Made by a program: the position numbers and the translations under genes
Origin: Coturnix japonica
Taxonomy: Eukaryota; Chordata; Aves; Galliformes; Phasianidae
DNA length: 64,000 nucleotides
Direction: 5' to 3'
Assembly (NCBI RefSeq): GCF_001577835.2
Contig: NC_029521.1
Span: 23,595,118-23,659,117 of the forward strand
The notes under the pieces: model-generated
Seen by the model: the letters and a program-made list of their open reading frames with translations, nothing else
What the model was told of the DNA's origin: nothing
Database searches by the model: none
Part shown: in pieces, positions 16,201 through 29,189 of the stretch
How positions within the stretch are numbered: the stretch's first letter is position 1
Layout of the letters: each line of letters opens with the position of its first letter

Positions 16201-17570
16201 TTGCCTGCTGAACATGACAGATGAATGCACTAGAGAGGCTTCTTTGCATTACAGACACAATCAGCATAAACAAAAGCCAGGGTAAAATTGGTACTCAAGG
16301 GCATGCTCAGACCATGCTGTATCCAAGTGGCAGTACACTTGAACCTGAGAAATGTGCCCCCTATTCCTTTCATTATTATTATTATTCTACTGGTTCAGCT
16401 TCTTTGGCTGTCACCACGTTTTAAATAAATAATCCTTATTAACAAAGTATTTTGGTTAAATCAGAGCAGATAAGGAAGTTCCAAATCCCCAGGCAACTTA
16501 AGTAAACACCTCCGGGTACCAGCAAATGGTCCAGGAGAAGCAGTAGGTGGCACTCAGTGCCCTATGTGTTGCTCAGGGTACTGGCTGTGTCCCTCAGAAA
16601 GGATCTACCAATGGCTGTTCCAAACACCTACTGACTTGATTTTTCTGCCCATATTATTTTCCTGACCTTCAAACTTTTACACAATCAAGAGCTCACACGT
16701 AGTCCAATACCATTAGTGACAAAGGTCATGAAACTACCAAGGTAGAATAGATTACTTTACTTTTTACAGGCAGCATAGATTTATTTTCCATTCTCCTGCA
16801 TTCTGCTTATTCTGCACTTCCCTCCTCTTTCTGCATTTTTTTCTCTTAATAAGGTCCTTAGCACTGCATGTCTTTCATTGGACATCAGGAGCAAATCCAA
16901 TGATTTCCTGGTTCTGGCAGTCTTATTTGATTTTGATTCATGTGAGATAACTCTCATACTCTAAAACAGAATATGTAACATAAAATATGACTGAGCTTCC
17001 CTGGAAGAGGCAGCAGAAAAAAACATGGGCATCAGGCCCAATTAAAGCCTGACATTTTCTAAGAAAAGTTTACTATTGTGATTGCTGTATAAATGCCACA
17101 GATCTACATTAGGGCTCGTCACACACTCATCCATTGTACATGGATTAATCAGGTAGACAAGGTCACTTATCCACCTCATTCCAAACCCCTAACTAACCAT
17201 GACCCAGGGCTTACAACTCCTTCATAGGAAGTACTGATTGCCTAAGTTTGAATATCACTACCTATTTTCTTGATGAACTTCCCTAAACAGCAACACACCT
17301 ACTTTTATTCATGCAAACTACTTCGTTAAGATCAGTAGCTTCAAATGACGCAAAACTGAATCTGACTGTTCTTCATCTGTAAAATCGTGGAAAATGCCAC
17401 GTGCTCTTGAAATTACCTCAGTTACTATCCCTAAATTTCTGAACCTCCTTCTAGGTATCAAAATACAAGTACAGGAATAAGCACTTTCAAAAAAGGGAGG
17501 CTTAATTAAAGTTTAGCTACTCAACTTAAAGCAATGCCTCCTTTTGTGATCTTGTACAACATGGATCTGA
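13210..17570. other. Intergenic stretch, nothing recognised
   Basis: This is gene-free by inspection. Overlapping open frames at 14.67-15.28 kb have no family motif or splice context. A TATAAAAG at about 15,741 has no exon-like sequence after it. A minus-strand open frame at 16,273-16,160 ends in a donor-like CAG|GTGAGG, but its peptide was not recognised. Confidence 0.5.
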
Positions 17571-17572
17571 AA

Positions 17573-17617
17573 AACCTTTTATTAACCTTTTATTTATTAA
17601 CCTTTTATTTATTAATT
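17573..17617 (+). repeat. Tandem 15-mer repeat, about three copies
   Basis: The unit atttattaacctttt is repeated almost perfectly, the first copy being shortened. It is a small AT-rich minisatellite in intergenic DNA. Confidence 0.85.
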
Positions 17618-17737
17618 ACATTTAATTTAGCTCCAAGAATCTGTTTCAACAGATTTCTAAAGAAATGCATAATTACCTTGAAAATTAAAGGCCATGCCAA
17701 TACCAGATGGCAGTGGTCTATGTACCAGAGCTACTGA

Positions 17738-17820
17738 AGTTCAAGGAGTGTATGGACAGTGCTCTCAGATGCAGGTTTTGAATTTTGGGTGGTTTTCTGA
17801 AGAGTCGGGAGTTGGACTCA
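17738..17820 (+). mobile_element. CR1 LINE 3' UTR fragment, first subfamily
   Basis: Sequence from ttcaaggagtgtatggacag through gagttggactcaat matches the CR1 3' section that normally leads to the terminal attctatgattctat. Here it stops abruptly and another CR1 piece follows. It is in sense orientation and diverged. Confidence 0.6.
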
Positions 17821-18293
17821 ATCCAGAGCTGTTGGAGTGGTCCAGAGGAGGGCCATGAAGATGACCAAAGGGCTGGAGGACCTCTTCTATGGAGAGAGTC
17901 CAAGTGAGTGGGCTTGTCACCCTGGAGAAAAGAAGGCTCCAGGGAGACCTCATTGCAGCCCTCCAGTACTTGAAGGAAGCTTATGAACAGGAAGAGGACC
18001 AACTTCTTACACAGTCTGATAGTAACAGGACAAGAGGAATGGCTTTAAACTAAAAGAGGGGAGATTTAGGTTAAGTGTTAGGAAGAAATATTTTACTCAG
18101 AGGGTAGTGAGGCGCTGGAGCAAGCTGCCTAGAGAAGCTGTGGATGCTCAACTTCTGGAGATATATGAGACCAGAATGGATGTGATCCTGAGCAGTTTGA
18201 TCTAGTGGGTGGCAGCCCTGCTTATGGTAGGGGGCTTGTATCCACATGATCTTTAAAGGTCCCCTCCAGCCTAAGCCATTCTATGATTCTATA
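17821..18293 (+). mobile_element. CR1 LINE 3' fragment with intact terminus
   Basis: A truncated sense-orientation CR1. It contains the tail of the ORF2/3' UTR region (gtccagaggagggccatgaa, ctccagtacttgaaggaagc, gttaggaagaaatatttt) and ends in the signature ccattctatgattctata. Its 5' end abuts another CR1 3' section, so the locus is a composite of two insertions. 5' truncation is normal for this family. Confidence 0.9.
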
Positions 18294-18299
18294 TTCCTC

Positions 18300-21200
18300 A
18301 GTGGTCCAACTCAGGATACTATATGCTTCTATGGAATCTTCATGCCAATCTATACCTTATTTAATTCAATAAGTCACAGCACTTGTGATAACGCGTAGAG
18401 GCATTCCAAGCGGTCTTTAAACTTTCCTCATCTAAATATTTTACGTCAGATATTACTCCCTTTGAATCTATGGACTAATAATGTTCGAAGTCTAAAGTCA
18501 CTAAGAACAATTTGCTGCTTTATTTTACCTCATAGTCACTCGGCAAAGTCTCTGTTCTTAAACTGTTACACCTACTTCCCTTGCCCACGCTGTATCCTGG
18601 CAGTAGGGGAGGTTAAACGCAGCAATTTTTAGAGGTAAATTATTAGGCAAAATAACAGAGCCAAACTATGAGAAGAACTGCACAGATGAATTTGAAACTT
18701 CATTTCTTGGATTACTTCTCAAGATTTGATTTAAAGAAGTTGATGCAGAAGCCAAGGCCTGGGTGGACATAAAGATGTGTTGAGCTTCAAAATATTATCA
18801 GAGCCTCAACTGTAAAAGGTGATTCTCATTTTCATCAGGAGTTAATACCAGGAAATATTCGGCTATCGCTGCCAGCTGGATCTGAGCTCATCTGTATCCA
18901 CTGTGTTTGCCCACTTTATGTTTGAGCAGTCTCCATTATATTATTAACCTTTAAAAGAAGAAAAGACCTGATAATTTTATCTATCCACAGACTTTCATCA
19001 CAGCCTCGCTGTCCCAATCACTCAGCCAGGCAGAATGTATGCAGGATGATGTCTGGAGTTAACATGCAATATACTGCATTTAATGCATTTGAGACAGAAA
19101 TGGTATTACTGTGCTGAAAATTATGCAGAGATAGGTTTCCTTCCTTTTTCCACCTATGATTCTCATTAAATGGAATAAAAGTGACTGATACCAAATATTT
19201 TTCAGGTCTAAGCTAAGAAGAGTTAACCTTTTGGTACAGATTTTAATACCAAATAAAGCAATGTGGAATTCTCAGAGTCTGCAAGTAAAGTATAAATCCA
19301 GTGCTTCCAGTTCCTGCATAATGACTCAGTCTAATTCATACTCGTGCATATTTCTTTAACATCTGCACTTATGATAAGTGTGAATGGTCTGGCTTTAAGA
19401 CCATTGGCATTTTTGGGGATATGCCACTAGAGCTCTGCATGAAGAGAAGAGAGTGCAAAATTGTCACAGCGACATGAAAATCACAATTTCAATGACATCC
19501 TTCACTATCACACAGCAGCAGTGCTACAAAATAAAACAAGATTGTGGCTGATCTTGGGCACATGAACAGTGTTTAGGCTGAAGGGTTAGAGTTTGTTTCA
19601 TGTTTATCACTTGATAGACTATTGCGTTTGAGTAGATTTCACAAGACCAATAAAAATGTTTTCTTATATATTACCTGGAAGAGTGACTAAACTCCAGCTT
19701 TGTGTAGTAATGACCTTTAGCTCCAGTCTTTACAGCTTGGATTTGTTGCACAACCTCAGCCAGAATCACTTTTGATCAGCAGTAAGGTATATACTCTATG
19801 GTATCTACAATATTCTTGCAACTACCACTGTTGGTAATGGAGCTGTAAGCGGGCTGGCACACTTTCTCCTTGCAAATTTTGTTCCCTTGTGGCACATGTT
19901 CTTCATTACTCAGGTGTCAAGTTTGTACAAAGGGTAGATGATTAAATTGCTGGTATGATATTTGAAATAAATGTTAATGTGACTATTCATACTTCAGATA
20001 AGCAGAGAAAATTAATCTAAACCAAAGAAGCAAAGTATTGAGTCTTCTATCACCGATAAAAAATTAACCAAAGAAAAACTGAATTGTCATATGCTTAAAA
20101 AACACACTAAATGTGTGTGTTTCTATCTGTCAAAAAATATTAATTTTGAATAAATATTTTGAATCATGCCCTGCTCAAAGATTTCCATTTAAGCAGGAAA
20201 ATTATTTTCTAAGACAGCCTTAACTTGATATAATTCATGTGATCCTTATTGGTCTATAAAGAATTCCTCCTGTCATTTGCCATCTGTTTCTTCAGAATAG
20301 TCTTGATGGAGAAATTACCAATATTTTCATGAACGGAAAGTTGAGTGTGGATTTTTTTCCCACCTCCTGAAAAAAACAGCTTTTGTTAATTTTGGCTAGC
20401 TCTACCTTGAGCTTCCCATTTTCAAAACTGGGACATAGGTGATGTTTCCACAACTGTTACAGCATCTTATGCCATTGGTTGTGTGTTCTAGTCACTGAGA
20501 TCACAAACTAAGACATCACTCATTCAGAAACAACAGGGAACACTCATATCATATACAGACAGGTTTGTGATACTGAATGTATACCCATGTGTTTTCTAGG
20601 GCATGGGAAAATGTTTTCTCACACCTGCTTTCAAAGCAAACAGAAAAGAGGCCTACCACCATTAGCAACTCGGCAAGACATTTACTCAAGAGCCCAACCT
20701 ACACAACTCATAGATGACAAACTGATTGCTCAGAAGTGCCTACAACTCTCAGCTCTTGTTTTAGCAGTAAACTATTAGTTTTCATTCTTCAGGAAGAAAC
20801 TTTATGGGTGAAAGGTAACAAAACACTACAACTTATTAATTTGTTTTTAAAAAGAGGTAAAAAGCCACGTACCTTATGCATCAAGAAGAAAGAAGTTACA
20901 CCCTAACACATACAGGTAGCTTACATACCTGGTTTTGTTCCCTCCCCAGATCTCCTTGCTTCGACCATGCATCTGTATGCAAGTTAAGATGCATCTAGAG
21001 CCAGAAACATGTTGACAGTAATTCTAGCTCTATTAAGAAAGTGAGGTAATTCCAACTCATACTGAATAGGGATCTACCCAAGTAATCTTTTCTTTTTTCT
21101 TTTTTTTTTTTTCCCTCTTTTTTAAAGATCTACTGCATACTTTGTACAGAATTAAATCAGTTTTGTTTCCCTCATTCAGGAGGCACAACAGACCAGAGCC

Positions 21201-24200
21201 AAGAAATCTGAACATCAGTATTTTCTCTTTACACCAAGCTTGGAGCATTCCAACTCATTCTTTTATCCTTCCCAAACTGTCATTTTCTAAAAACTTAGAG
21301 GATATTGATTGCAGTTCAAAATGTCTAGGTGGATAATTAGTGCAGTACTAATGGGAGCCTGGTTCTGGTACTCCTAGCACAGATGCTTCCACTTGTGTTG
21401 ATATATACTGATATGGGCATGCTTCACACCCCAATCAAGAATATGTGGGATCTCAAGTGAAAAGGAGTAATATGCTAAAATTCAAACATTGTGCAGAAGT
21501 TAAATTTCAGGTCCAGCCAAACCAGGCCTAAATCAACAAAAGCTTTGTGATCTTGACCAGCCCTGACAATATTAAAGAACTTTGGAATTTTTAGCTTTGG
21601 GTCTCAGATCCTGAGCTGCAAAGCTCTTCCAAAGGTCACAGCCTCAGGAAGTGAAGCCAAGAATCTTCACCTAGCTGCTCAGTGCCAGGAACTCATAGCA
21701 CATCTAAGCCTATTTTCCATCAGCATTAAGCACAGCATCTTTTTTAGATGGAGGGAGACAAAAAATAAATACAAATGGTTAAATCAATGTAAATCTCTGG
21801 TAAACTAGCTTTAGCCTAGCATCACAGGCATCAAACTGCCCTTGTTAGTTCGGCAAGTAAACATTATTTATACTTCTTTAGAAGCAAACATATATAATGG
21901 TAAGATAACGAGCCCCCTGTGAATCCTAACTGTGCTTAGAGCTCCTCCCATAAAGGAACATGGTACTTCGTAGACCACTTGAGCTGCAAGGGAAACCCAT
22001 TCCTCAGCAGTCAGACATGCTAGAGAAGCACCTCCACAAAGCAAACATATAAGGATATGTTTGCAAGCTCTGTGTGCAATCTAAGAGGCACCTTGTCTCT
22101 ACAAAATGACACTTGTTCTGTGCTCCATGTGTACTCACAAACAATGAGAGCCCTATTGAAAATACAAGTGTGCAGCTCTCGCAGGGCTGGGGTTCACTTC
22201 CACAGCGCACTGCCCTCTTCGAAAGCTGTTGCGCAAGACCTGTATGTTTAACATCTCTAACCAGCCAAAATTGCTCTTTATATTTGATCAGGAATAATTT
22301 TTACCTTTGAACCTGTTGCAATGCAGGTTCAAGGGTTACTTGGGTGCAGTGTTGCCTGTTTATTAAAGCCACGCACCAATGATTCGGGGCTCAGTCCTGC
22401 TTTGGGAGCTGGGGAAGCACCAACCCTTTAACACCCCATTGGAGTTGTAAAGCAGTGAAGCAAATACGCTGTGCTGACCCCTCCTTTGTGTGGACAGAAG
22501 GTAAGCAAATCTCTTTTGCCTACACTTTCCAAAGTACTGAGCTTCCTGCTTCTGCAGAGAGGCACAGCAAGTGGGAGAACAGCCTTAATTTGCTGCAGCG
22601 TTCAGATCTAAGTGCACTGTTCTTGTCACACTGTGTGCTGTTAAAGCCAACAGCCTTGGCTGTCTGTTGTGGAAGGAGCAAGTCTGGGCTCACAGAGGCA
22701 TACAAAGAAATCACAGCCATAATAAAAGCTCAAGCAAAAGCAACCACCTGAACACTCCCTGTTGCTATAGACTGGAACTGGAAACCTGACATCCATCCAG
22801 GCTGAGGCTGTTTTCTTATCAGTTTGCTAGTTTTTATTATTTAAAGATACAGTGCACAGAGTACCAGTGCCAGGCTCCCATTCAGATTCAAGGTGAAAAC
22901 AGAATTCCAGAAAGTGAGCCATCATTTGGTTTCACAGCACCAGAGGCAGGTTTTGGAGTTCAGTAAAATATTACTATACAGTAGATTGGTAGATGCACAA
23001 GCTTACTGGCCATATTTAGTACAACAGGACCTTAATCCCTAACTAAAATCACAGAAGCTGGCTATAATGACTTCTTTTTTAATTATTAAATATTTTTTTC
23101 AAGCACAATTTTCACAGCTATACAAATGGAGCCTTCTCCAAGCTCTTACTTCTGCAAAGATGTACAGCTGTAATAGAGGAGGGGATAGCAGAGAGATTAA
23201 CCAGAAATCAAGCTGCAAGAGATTGTCCAAGCCATAGCCCATCTTGCTCAGTGCCTTCTCTGAGGAACCCACTGAGATTATTTATTTCTCTGTGCATTTT
23301 ATTTGTTTACAACAGATAAAAAAAATGTACCAGAGAAATAAAGAACTATTAACTTTATAGCATTAAGAAAACCGAAATTCAAAAACTCTTCCAATAAAGT
23401 GAGCACACATTTTTCACAGACTCACACTATCAAGATCCAAGTCTTGAAGCTACAACAGAGAAAACTATGCACTGAGCTAATGCTTCCTCATCATTTAGTT
23501 ACATCCTTTGCTATTTGCTGTAGGTAGATGGAATATTTGGACAGTTGATGCTCATACTTGTGCCACGACCTCATGGCTAGTTATAAAAGCTCTTCTTATC
23601 CCTCCTTTTGTGACAGTGATGACAGAAAGCAAAAAATTAAACTGTGTCTATACTATCTCAACTTGGTGGCTATGAAAGATGCAGGTATAAATTCTATATT
23701 GGTGTACAAAGAAAAGCAAAGGTTGAGTTGTTCATGGTTCTGTTCTGCTTTATCTTTTGACAAATAGTTACTAGCAAGAAATAGATTTGTGCCCCCTTTA
23801 AAAAGTTAAGGTTTCCTCTAATTATTTGAGGCAATATAAAAAATAAAAAGTCCCAAAATTCTCAGGTCACTTCTTATGTGTACAGGGGAAAGAGCATCAG
23901 CAATATTTCAGTTTACAAGCATTAAACAGAAGCAATCATTAAAGGGAAGATATTTTTCACAAAGCCTCTGAGGGCATGTCCTCTTGCACCCCAAAGGCAG
24001 TGCGTCTGGGTGAAGTGCATAGCACTGACACCCAGCAGGCAGGGGAGAATCACTGCATTTTCCTCTTTCTCCTGAAAAAGTAACAGCTTGAGGCCAGATT
24101 TCTGAAGAGGGGAACACCTCAGAGAAACACTCAAAGAAGGTAATGCAGGTATCTGAGCTGTAAGCCTGATTTTCCTTCCTTTCTACATAAGAATTTTGCC

Positions 24201-27200
24201 TTTCCCTAGGTGTAAGAGCACCCTTACTGTCTCTATTAGAGCTGAAGGTCATAGCTTCGCTTAGATGCCACAGGATTAGCTCTGAGGAGACAGAACCAAA
24301 TGTAGAGGAATTCCATGAAGAACAAGCTGTTTATTTCTCATCTTCATTCAAAACTTATGGCAAAATCAGCAATTTAATCCTCAGCTTCCCTTAAGGCCTA
24401 TCTGCATTGCTAAATAATGCCACAACTACAGCGCAAGTTAGCCTTACCCAATTAATGTATACTTTACAGCAGCAAAGGAAACAGCAGCAATTAGTAGAGG
24501 CTATATACTTCAGCAAGCCAAGGTTCAGGGCAAGTTGCACCCTTTTAGTAAGGACACACCATGTTACTCCACTTTAGCTATAGTTTATTCTAGCAAGCTA
24601 CGTTGTTCTGAAGTCAAACAGTATAGAAAAGCTTTCAGATATGCAAACTGAGAAATAAGAAACCATTTCCAAGATCTGAAGTCAGAGCATTACAGAGAAC
24701 ATATGGGTGAATTACTACCTTTCCAGCTTTCAAAGCTTGTTGCAATATTTCAGCAATATCGGCAGAGCACAGGGGAGAAAAAAGGGAACAGCAGCAGCCC
24801 AGTGTAGGCAGAAAACAAAATGCCCATTGGAGCAGGAAGAAAACTACTGTTTAAAGCACTATTCACTGTGAATTTGTGCAAAGAACTGCACATAGGGGAC
24901 TGTAGCACAGCAGAAAGCACTTTAGAAAGACAAAGCAGCTTCTAGGGGGAAAAAAAAAGAAGAAACAAGGATCCAGAGTACCAGCAAGTATTACAACAGT
25001 AGATAGATGAGAAATAGTGTGCTCAAAGTATTTTGGTACCAGTAAAGCTGCAAATCTCAGTTCGCTTTAACTTACAATACAGCTATAGAGAGAAAATCCC
25101 TAATATTGAAAGTGTAACTTTACATATAAAGGAGGGCTGGGGGGGAGATACTAGATTATAAATGGTACATTACAAATATCATATCTTTATCAGCTTCTTC
25201 AGAAAACTTCACCCTTCTTGCCTCGCCAAACCAAAACCAAAACTAACACCAGCCCTTCGCTGCAAATTCTTTTCTAACCACTTCACTTCCTCCCTTTGTT
25301 CCCAGCATGCTTTTCTGCTCGTTGATTTATTTAAACCAGGGAGAGGGAACAAGCTGTAGCTTTAACATGAACGCTATCTAATTGTTTTTGTTTTGCTATT
25401 ATGCTTATAAAGCTCCCTTTTACTTAAGGAAAAGAGGTTGGCTTCCTGCCCCGTCAACGAAATGGTATGTGCTTTTGACTGCTGCTTTTTCCCCCTCCGT
25501 GCTTGCTCTGAAATGCAGAAGCATTTACTATCTACTTTTGTTTCACTGCTCATGGCCCTGCTGGTGGTTGCTCACGGAAGTCTTAGTATTATCCACGTGC
25601 AAATACTGTGCTCAGTTCAAGGTAATATGTTTATCAGGAACCTGGTAGGAGATCTCCCATAGAACACTGTCAGTGCAATGCTAATCCTAAACTTAGTTAA
25701 GTTCAGATATATATTTGCTCTTTGCCCTTGGTGATACAGCTGTTGTAATAAATCATAAAAAACATCAATATTTAAAAATTCTTACTACTTGCTGTACTCC
25801 ATGTGACTCTGTAAGCTGTTAAATGATCACATTCTGGTTTTCTTTGGATATTTCCAAGTTGGGCTTTTGTTCTAGATCTTTCAACATGCTTGGAGACAGT
25901 TTTCCATTAATGTAATGCTGGTACAAGTGTATTTTGTGAGGATATCATGCTACATTATCTAGTAGGGCAACCAGTAACAAAACTCATTACATTAACTATG
26001 TTTACAATTCTTCAGAGGGCTGTATATGTTCTGGCTTTCTGCATGGCCAGTACAGCTTCTGGATGGGGAGTTCTCAAGGGGGAAACCTGATATAAAATGT
26101 ATCACTAAAGCTTGACTTTTGAAGTTATCCGACAGAGCAGCATTGTGGTGTCATTAAGTTCCCGATGAAGGGACGGAAATATCAGACATAGTACATTTCC
26201 TTATCATAATGGACTTTCTATTTTAGTATTCAGAAAACCTGAGTTGATCAGGTTTCATGAGGTGGGTTCAGAAATAGGCTGTAACACATAGTCTGACTGT
26301 TGTACTTCCTGGATGTAAATTACTGAGGCCTGTGGCCTTGTACTTTCCCAGCTGCAAGCAGAGTGCTTTTCAGGCAACCAGAGGGCACTCGAACTGCTAT
26401 GCTCCAAATGTACTCCAAAAGCAAAGCCTTCCTAAAGTAGACCCTGTGCACTCTGCTTTAGACATGTCTGCCTCTAAACAGGGTTCTGAGAAAAGCTGTG
26501 GCTGTTAACTCTGGGGTTTTACTTCTCTTTACTCAGCTGAGTCAGCAGTATAATTTGTCCTTAAAATCTCGTATCTTCCAGGGCATGAGATTAATAAGGG
26601 ATGTAGTTTGTACATGGCTCCACTCAGCAGTTGCTGCTCAGGTCTTGCACTTAAGCTTCTTTCTGGTCCTGCAGAACACACACTTCTTGCTAAGCTGAAG
26701 GAACATGGGACATAATGCTTCCAAGTATGAACTCACTGGTCCACATCTGCAGACCAGGCAAGAGCTGCACTATGGGAAAGCAAATGCCAGGAGTGAACTA
26801 ATGGTGGTTAACAAAGTAGAGACCCCAGAGCAGTTGGTCTCTGGAAAAGAGTCAGCATGTTACCTTACTAATGCTGATGTCACGATAACCTCAAAAGCAT
26901 AAGAAACACTTTGTTTCTTAGGCAAACTTAAGACAAAGAATACAATCCGAAAAGTTCTCACAGGCGGTGCATGACCTTTGCCTCTAAAATAGCACAAGGA
27001 TCAGAGATCTGTTACCTGTAAAGAACTACTGCAAGATATAATCTAAGCTTTCTTCAATGCTTTGTGCTTGAAACCAGAGTTACTTAGCAATACCTTCTGC
27101 CGTGGAGAGAACAGAGAAAAATGCTCCTTCGTTCCTTCCAGCTAATGAAGGAATTGCCCTAAAGATTATGGGGGATTTGGAAAGCGGGGTACAGTAGAAA

Positions 27201-28580
27201 TGGGAACACAAAGTCCTGAACTCAAGATTGGACTTACTATAATCACTTCTGATAAAAAAAAAAAGGAGGGGTGGGGAAGCCTAAGCCTTTGCACTCCTGA
27301 TCATAGTGCACCTTATCCCTGATCACCAATCAGGTCAGACAACTGAAGTACACTTTAACTGTCGCACAAGAGGACCAGCTGAAGCATTTCAAGACATCCT
27401 ATGCATTTTCTAGTCACAGGGAGCTAAGTCCCTCAAAGCCCAGGGTTTTAAAGCACTCCAGCCTCCTTGCATGGCTAAAAAAGCAGTTTGTGCTCAGGCT
27501 CACAGTCAGAAATGCTGTGGCACTGTTGAATGCCACACTGAATAACACTTTCAGTCAGTCTGCACAGACCAGATACCGTCAATAGAGGACCCAGATTTTT
27601 TGGGTTAAACTCTGGATGTAGTTGCTCCATAGCATGGACATAGGGTAGAGCTCTTATTTCCATGCTTAAAAGACTCATGAAGTAAAAGGGTTTGTCTTAT
27701 TCTGGCTGGCTCTTCTGTGCCAGAAGTAGCTAACCAGCAGTGCTTTGGATCTCGCATGTATTGATAGCATCAACTCTAGGCATGGTAGACAATTGGCCTG
27801 GTTCTGGAAGTTGAGACAAATTTGGTGATTATATTGCTATAGGATCTTTAAATAAAACATTGTTTTCTAGCTAGTCAAGAATGGTCTCAGGATGTAGGAA
27901 CACCAAGTAGGTTATGCTGGGATAAGGGTACTATCTGGTTTTTCTGAGGGAAAAAAAATATCTTTCCTGCACTTAGTCATCTTCAGGCTTCTCTCACACT
28001 CAATCAGGTTTTCTCTCTGGTTTCATCTAAGATTGCTACTCCAAGTATCTCTATCCTTCTAGGCTCAGTTGTTGAATCTCTTTAGGTATCTCGGCATAAA
28101 CTGCCTTGTATGTGAGTCAAAGAGGAGATGAGAATACCATGATTGAAAGGTAGCTAATCTTTTCAGCTATCTAGGAAATAACTTTTAAAATGCTATTAGA
28201 ACAAGCACCCAAGAGCGGAACTCATTCAAACTAGTACAGCTATGCTGGCTTGTGCTCTTTTCAGTTGCCTGAACATAGCTCTATTCTTACTGCAGGTCAA
28301 AAGAACTTCACACCCAGGGGAGATAAACCTGAAATATACTGAATTAAATCTCATTTTGCCCCATCTAAAGATGGAAAAGGATGTCAAAAGTTGATTGCTA
28401 TTGTAACAATTGGACAGATCAATACAATGGGAAAAGTATTATACAATAAAAGCACAATGACAGAAGGGCCAGCACAATAGAAAGGTGCTAAAAAGGAGGG
28501 GAAGAAAATTGCTTACCTATGCCAAAAGATTCTAGGTTTGCAAAGGAAAGCTTCACTAAGGAGGGAACTCTAGAAAGAGA
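18300..28580. other. Intergenic stretch, gene-poor
   Basis: No exon chain or RNA gene was recognised. A pyrimidine tract lies at 21,087-21,123. A CCAAT-containing segment at 22,370-22,500 ends in a good donor (GACAGAAG|GTAAGC) and is discussed as a weak first-exon candidate. Open frames at 22.0-22.7 and 23.9-24.25 kb show no family motifs. Confidence 0.5.
21087..21123 (+). repeat. T-rich pyrimidine tract
   Basis: This is a 37-base run of T with a few C, including T14. It is low-complexity DNA in the intergenic gap. Confidence 0.8.
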
Positions 28581-28589
28581 TTCTTCTTC

Positions 28590-28740
28590 AGTGGCAGTCA
28601 GCCCTTAAACAAGGTCTAAGAGAGAGGTGCAGCCTCCCCCCCCTTCTGGTCCCAACAGCTAAATTGCCTTCACCTGTGCTTCCAGGGCTGACTGGGCCTT
28701 TCCCCAGGTGCTCAATCACTGGTTCAGTCTATGACTCACC
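28590..28740 (+). repeat. Unnamed ~150-bp repeat, copy A
   Basis: Shares an ordered set of blocks with 29,031-29,182 in the same orientation: gtcagcccttaaa, aggtcta, cagctaaatt, tcacctgtgct, cagctgac/gggctgac and ggttcag. A C8 run splits one block. The family is not known to me; it is non-coding. Confidence 0.6.
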
Positions 28741-29030
28741 CATGACAGTTTACTAATTGCTGCAGTACTGGGTTACAAGTCCAAAAAATGAAGAGAGGCT
28801 GCCTACCAAATTCATCTTACCAAGTCCTTAACCTTCCAAATAAGAGTAGAGACATAACAGACTTCTAGGTATCTTTGACATGAATTCAAACTTGTAAGGT
28901 GGAATGATACAAAGATGGTAACAGACGTTCAAAAGGTTATTTATGAGGAAAAATTCACCAATACAGATGCTTTTGCTGGGAAATACTGAGGCAATCTCCA
29001 CCAGAGAGCAATCTCAAAAAGATACTACCT

Positions 29031-29182
29031 TAGTGCTGGTCAGCCCTTAAATGAGGTCTAGAGGAGGTGGAGTCAAGCTTCACCCAGTCCAGGAGCGCAG
29101 CTAAATTACTCTCACCTGTGCTCCCACAGCTGACCTGACACTTGCCTCAGCTGATTAATCAGAGGTTCAGGCTGTGATTACC
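29031..29182 (+). repeat. Unnamed ~150-bp repeat, copy B
   Basis: The second copy of the element at 28,590-28,740, offset by about 440 bases, with the same block order. Divergence between the copies is substantial, so either an old local duplication or two insertions of one unidentified repeat is possible. Confidence 0.6.
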
Positions 29183-29189
29183 AATTTCC

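Noticed and set aside
16043-16273. Minus-strand open frame ending at CAG|GTGAGG as a guanylate cyclase extracellular exon
   Set aside because: The peptide (ANISALLDQIVQKQ) did not align convincingly with any remembered receptor segment.
23908-24252. 114-codon minus-strand open frame
   Set aside because: No recognisable domain and no splice context or neighbouring exons; consistent with a chance frame.
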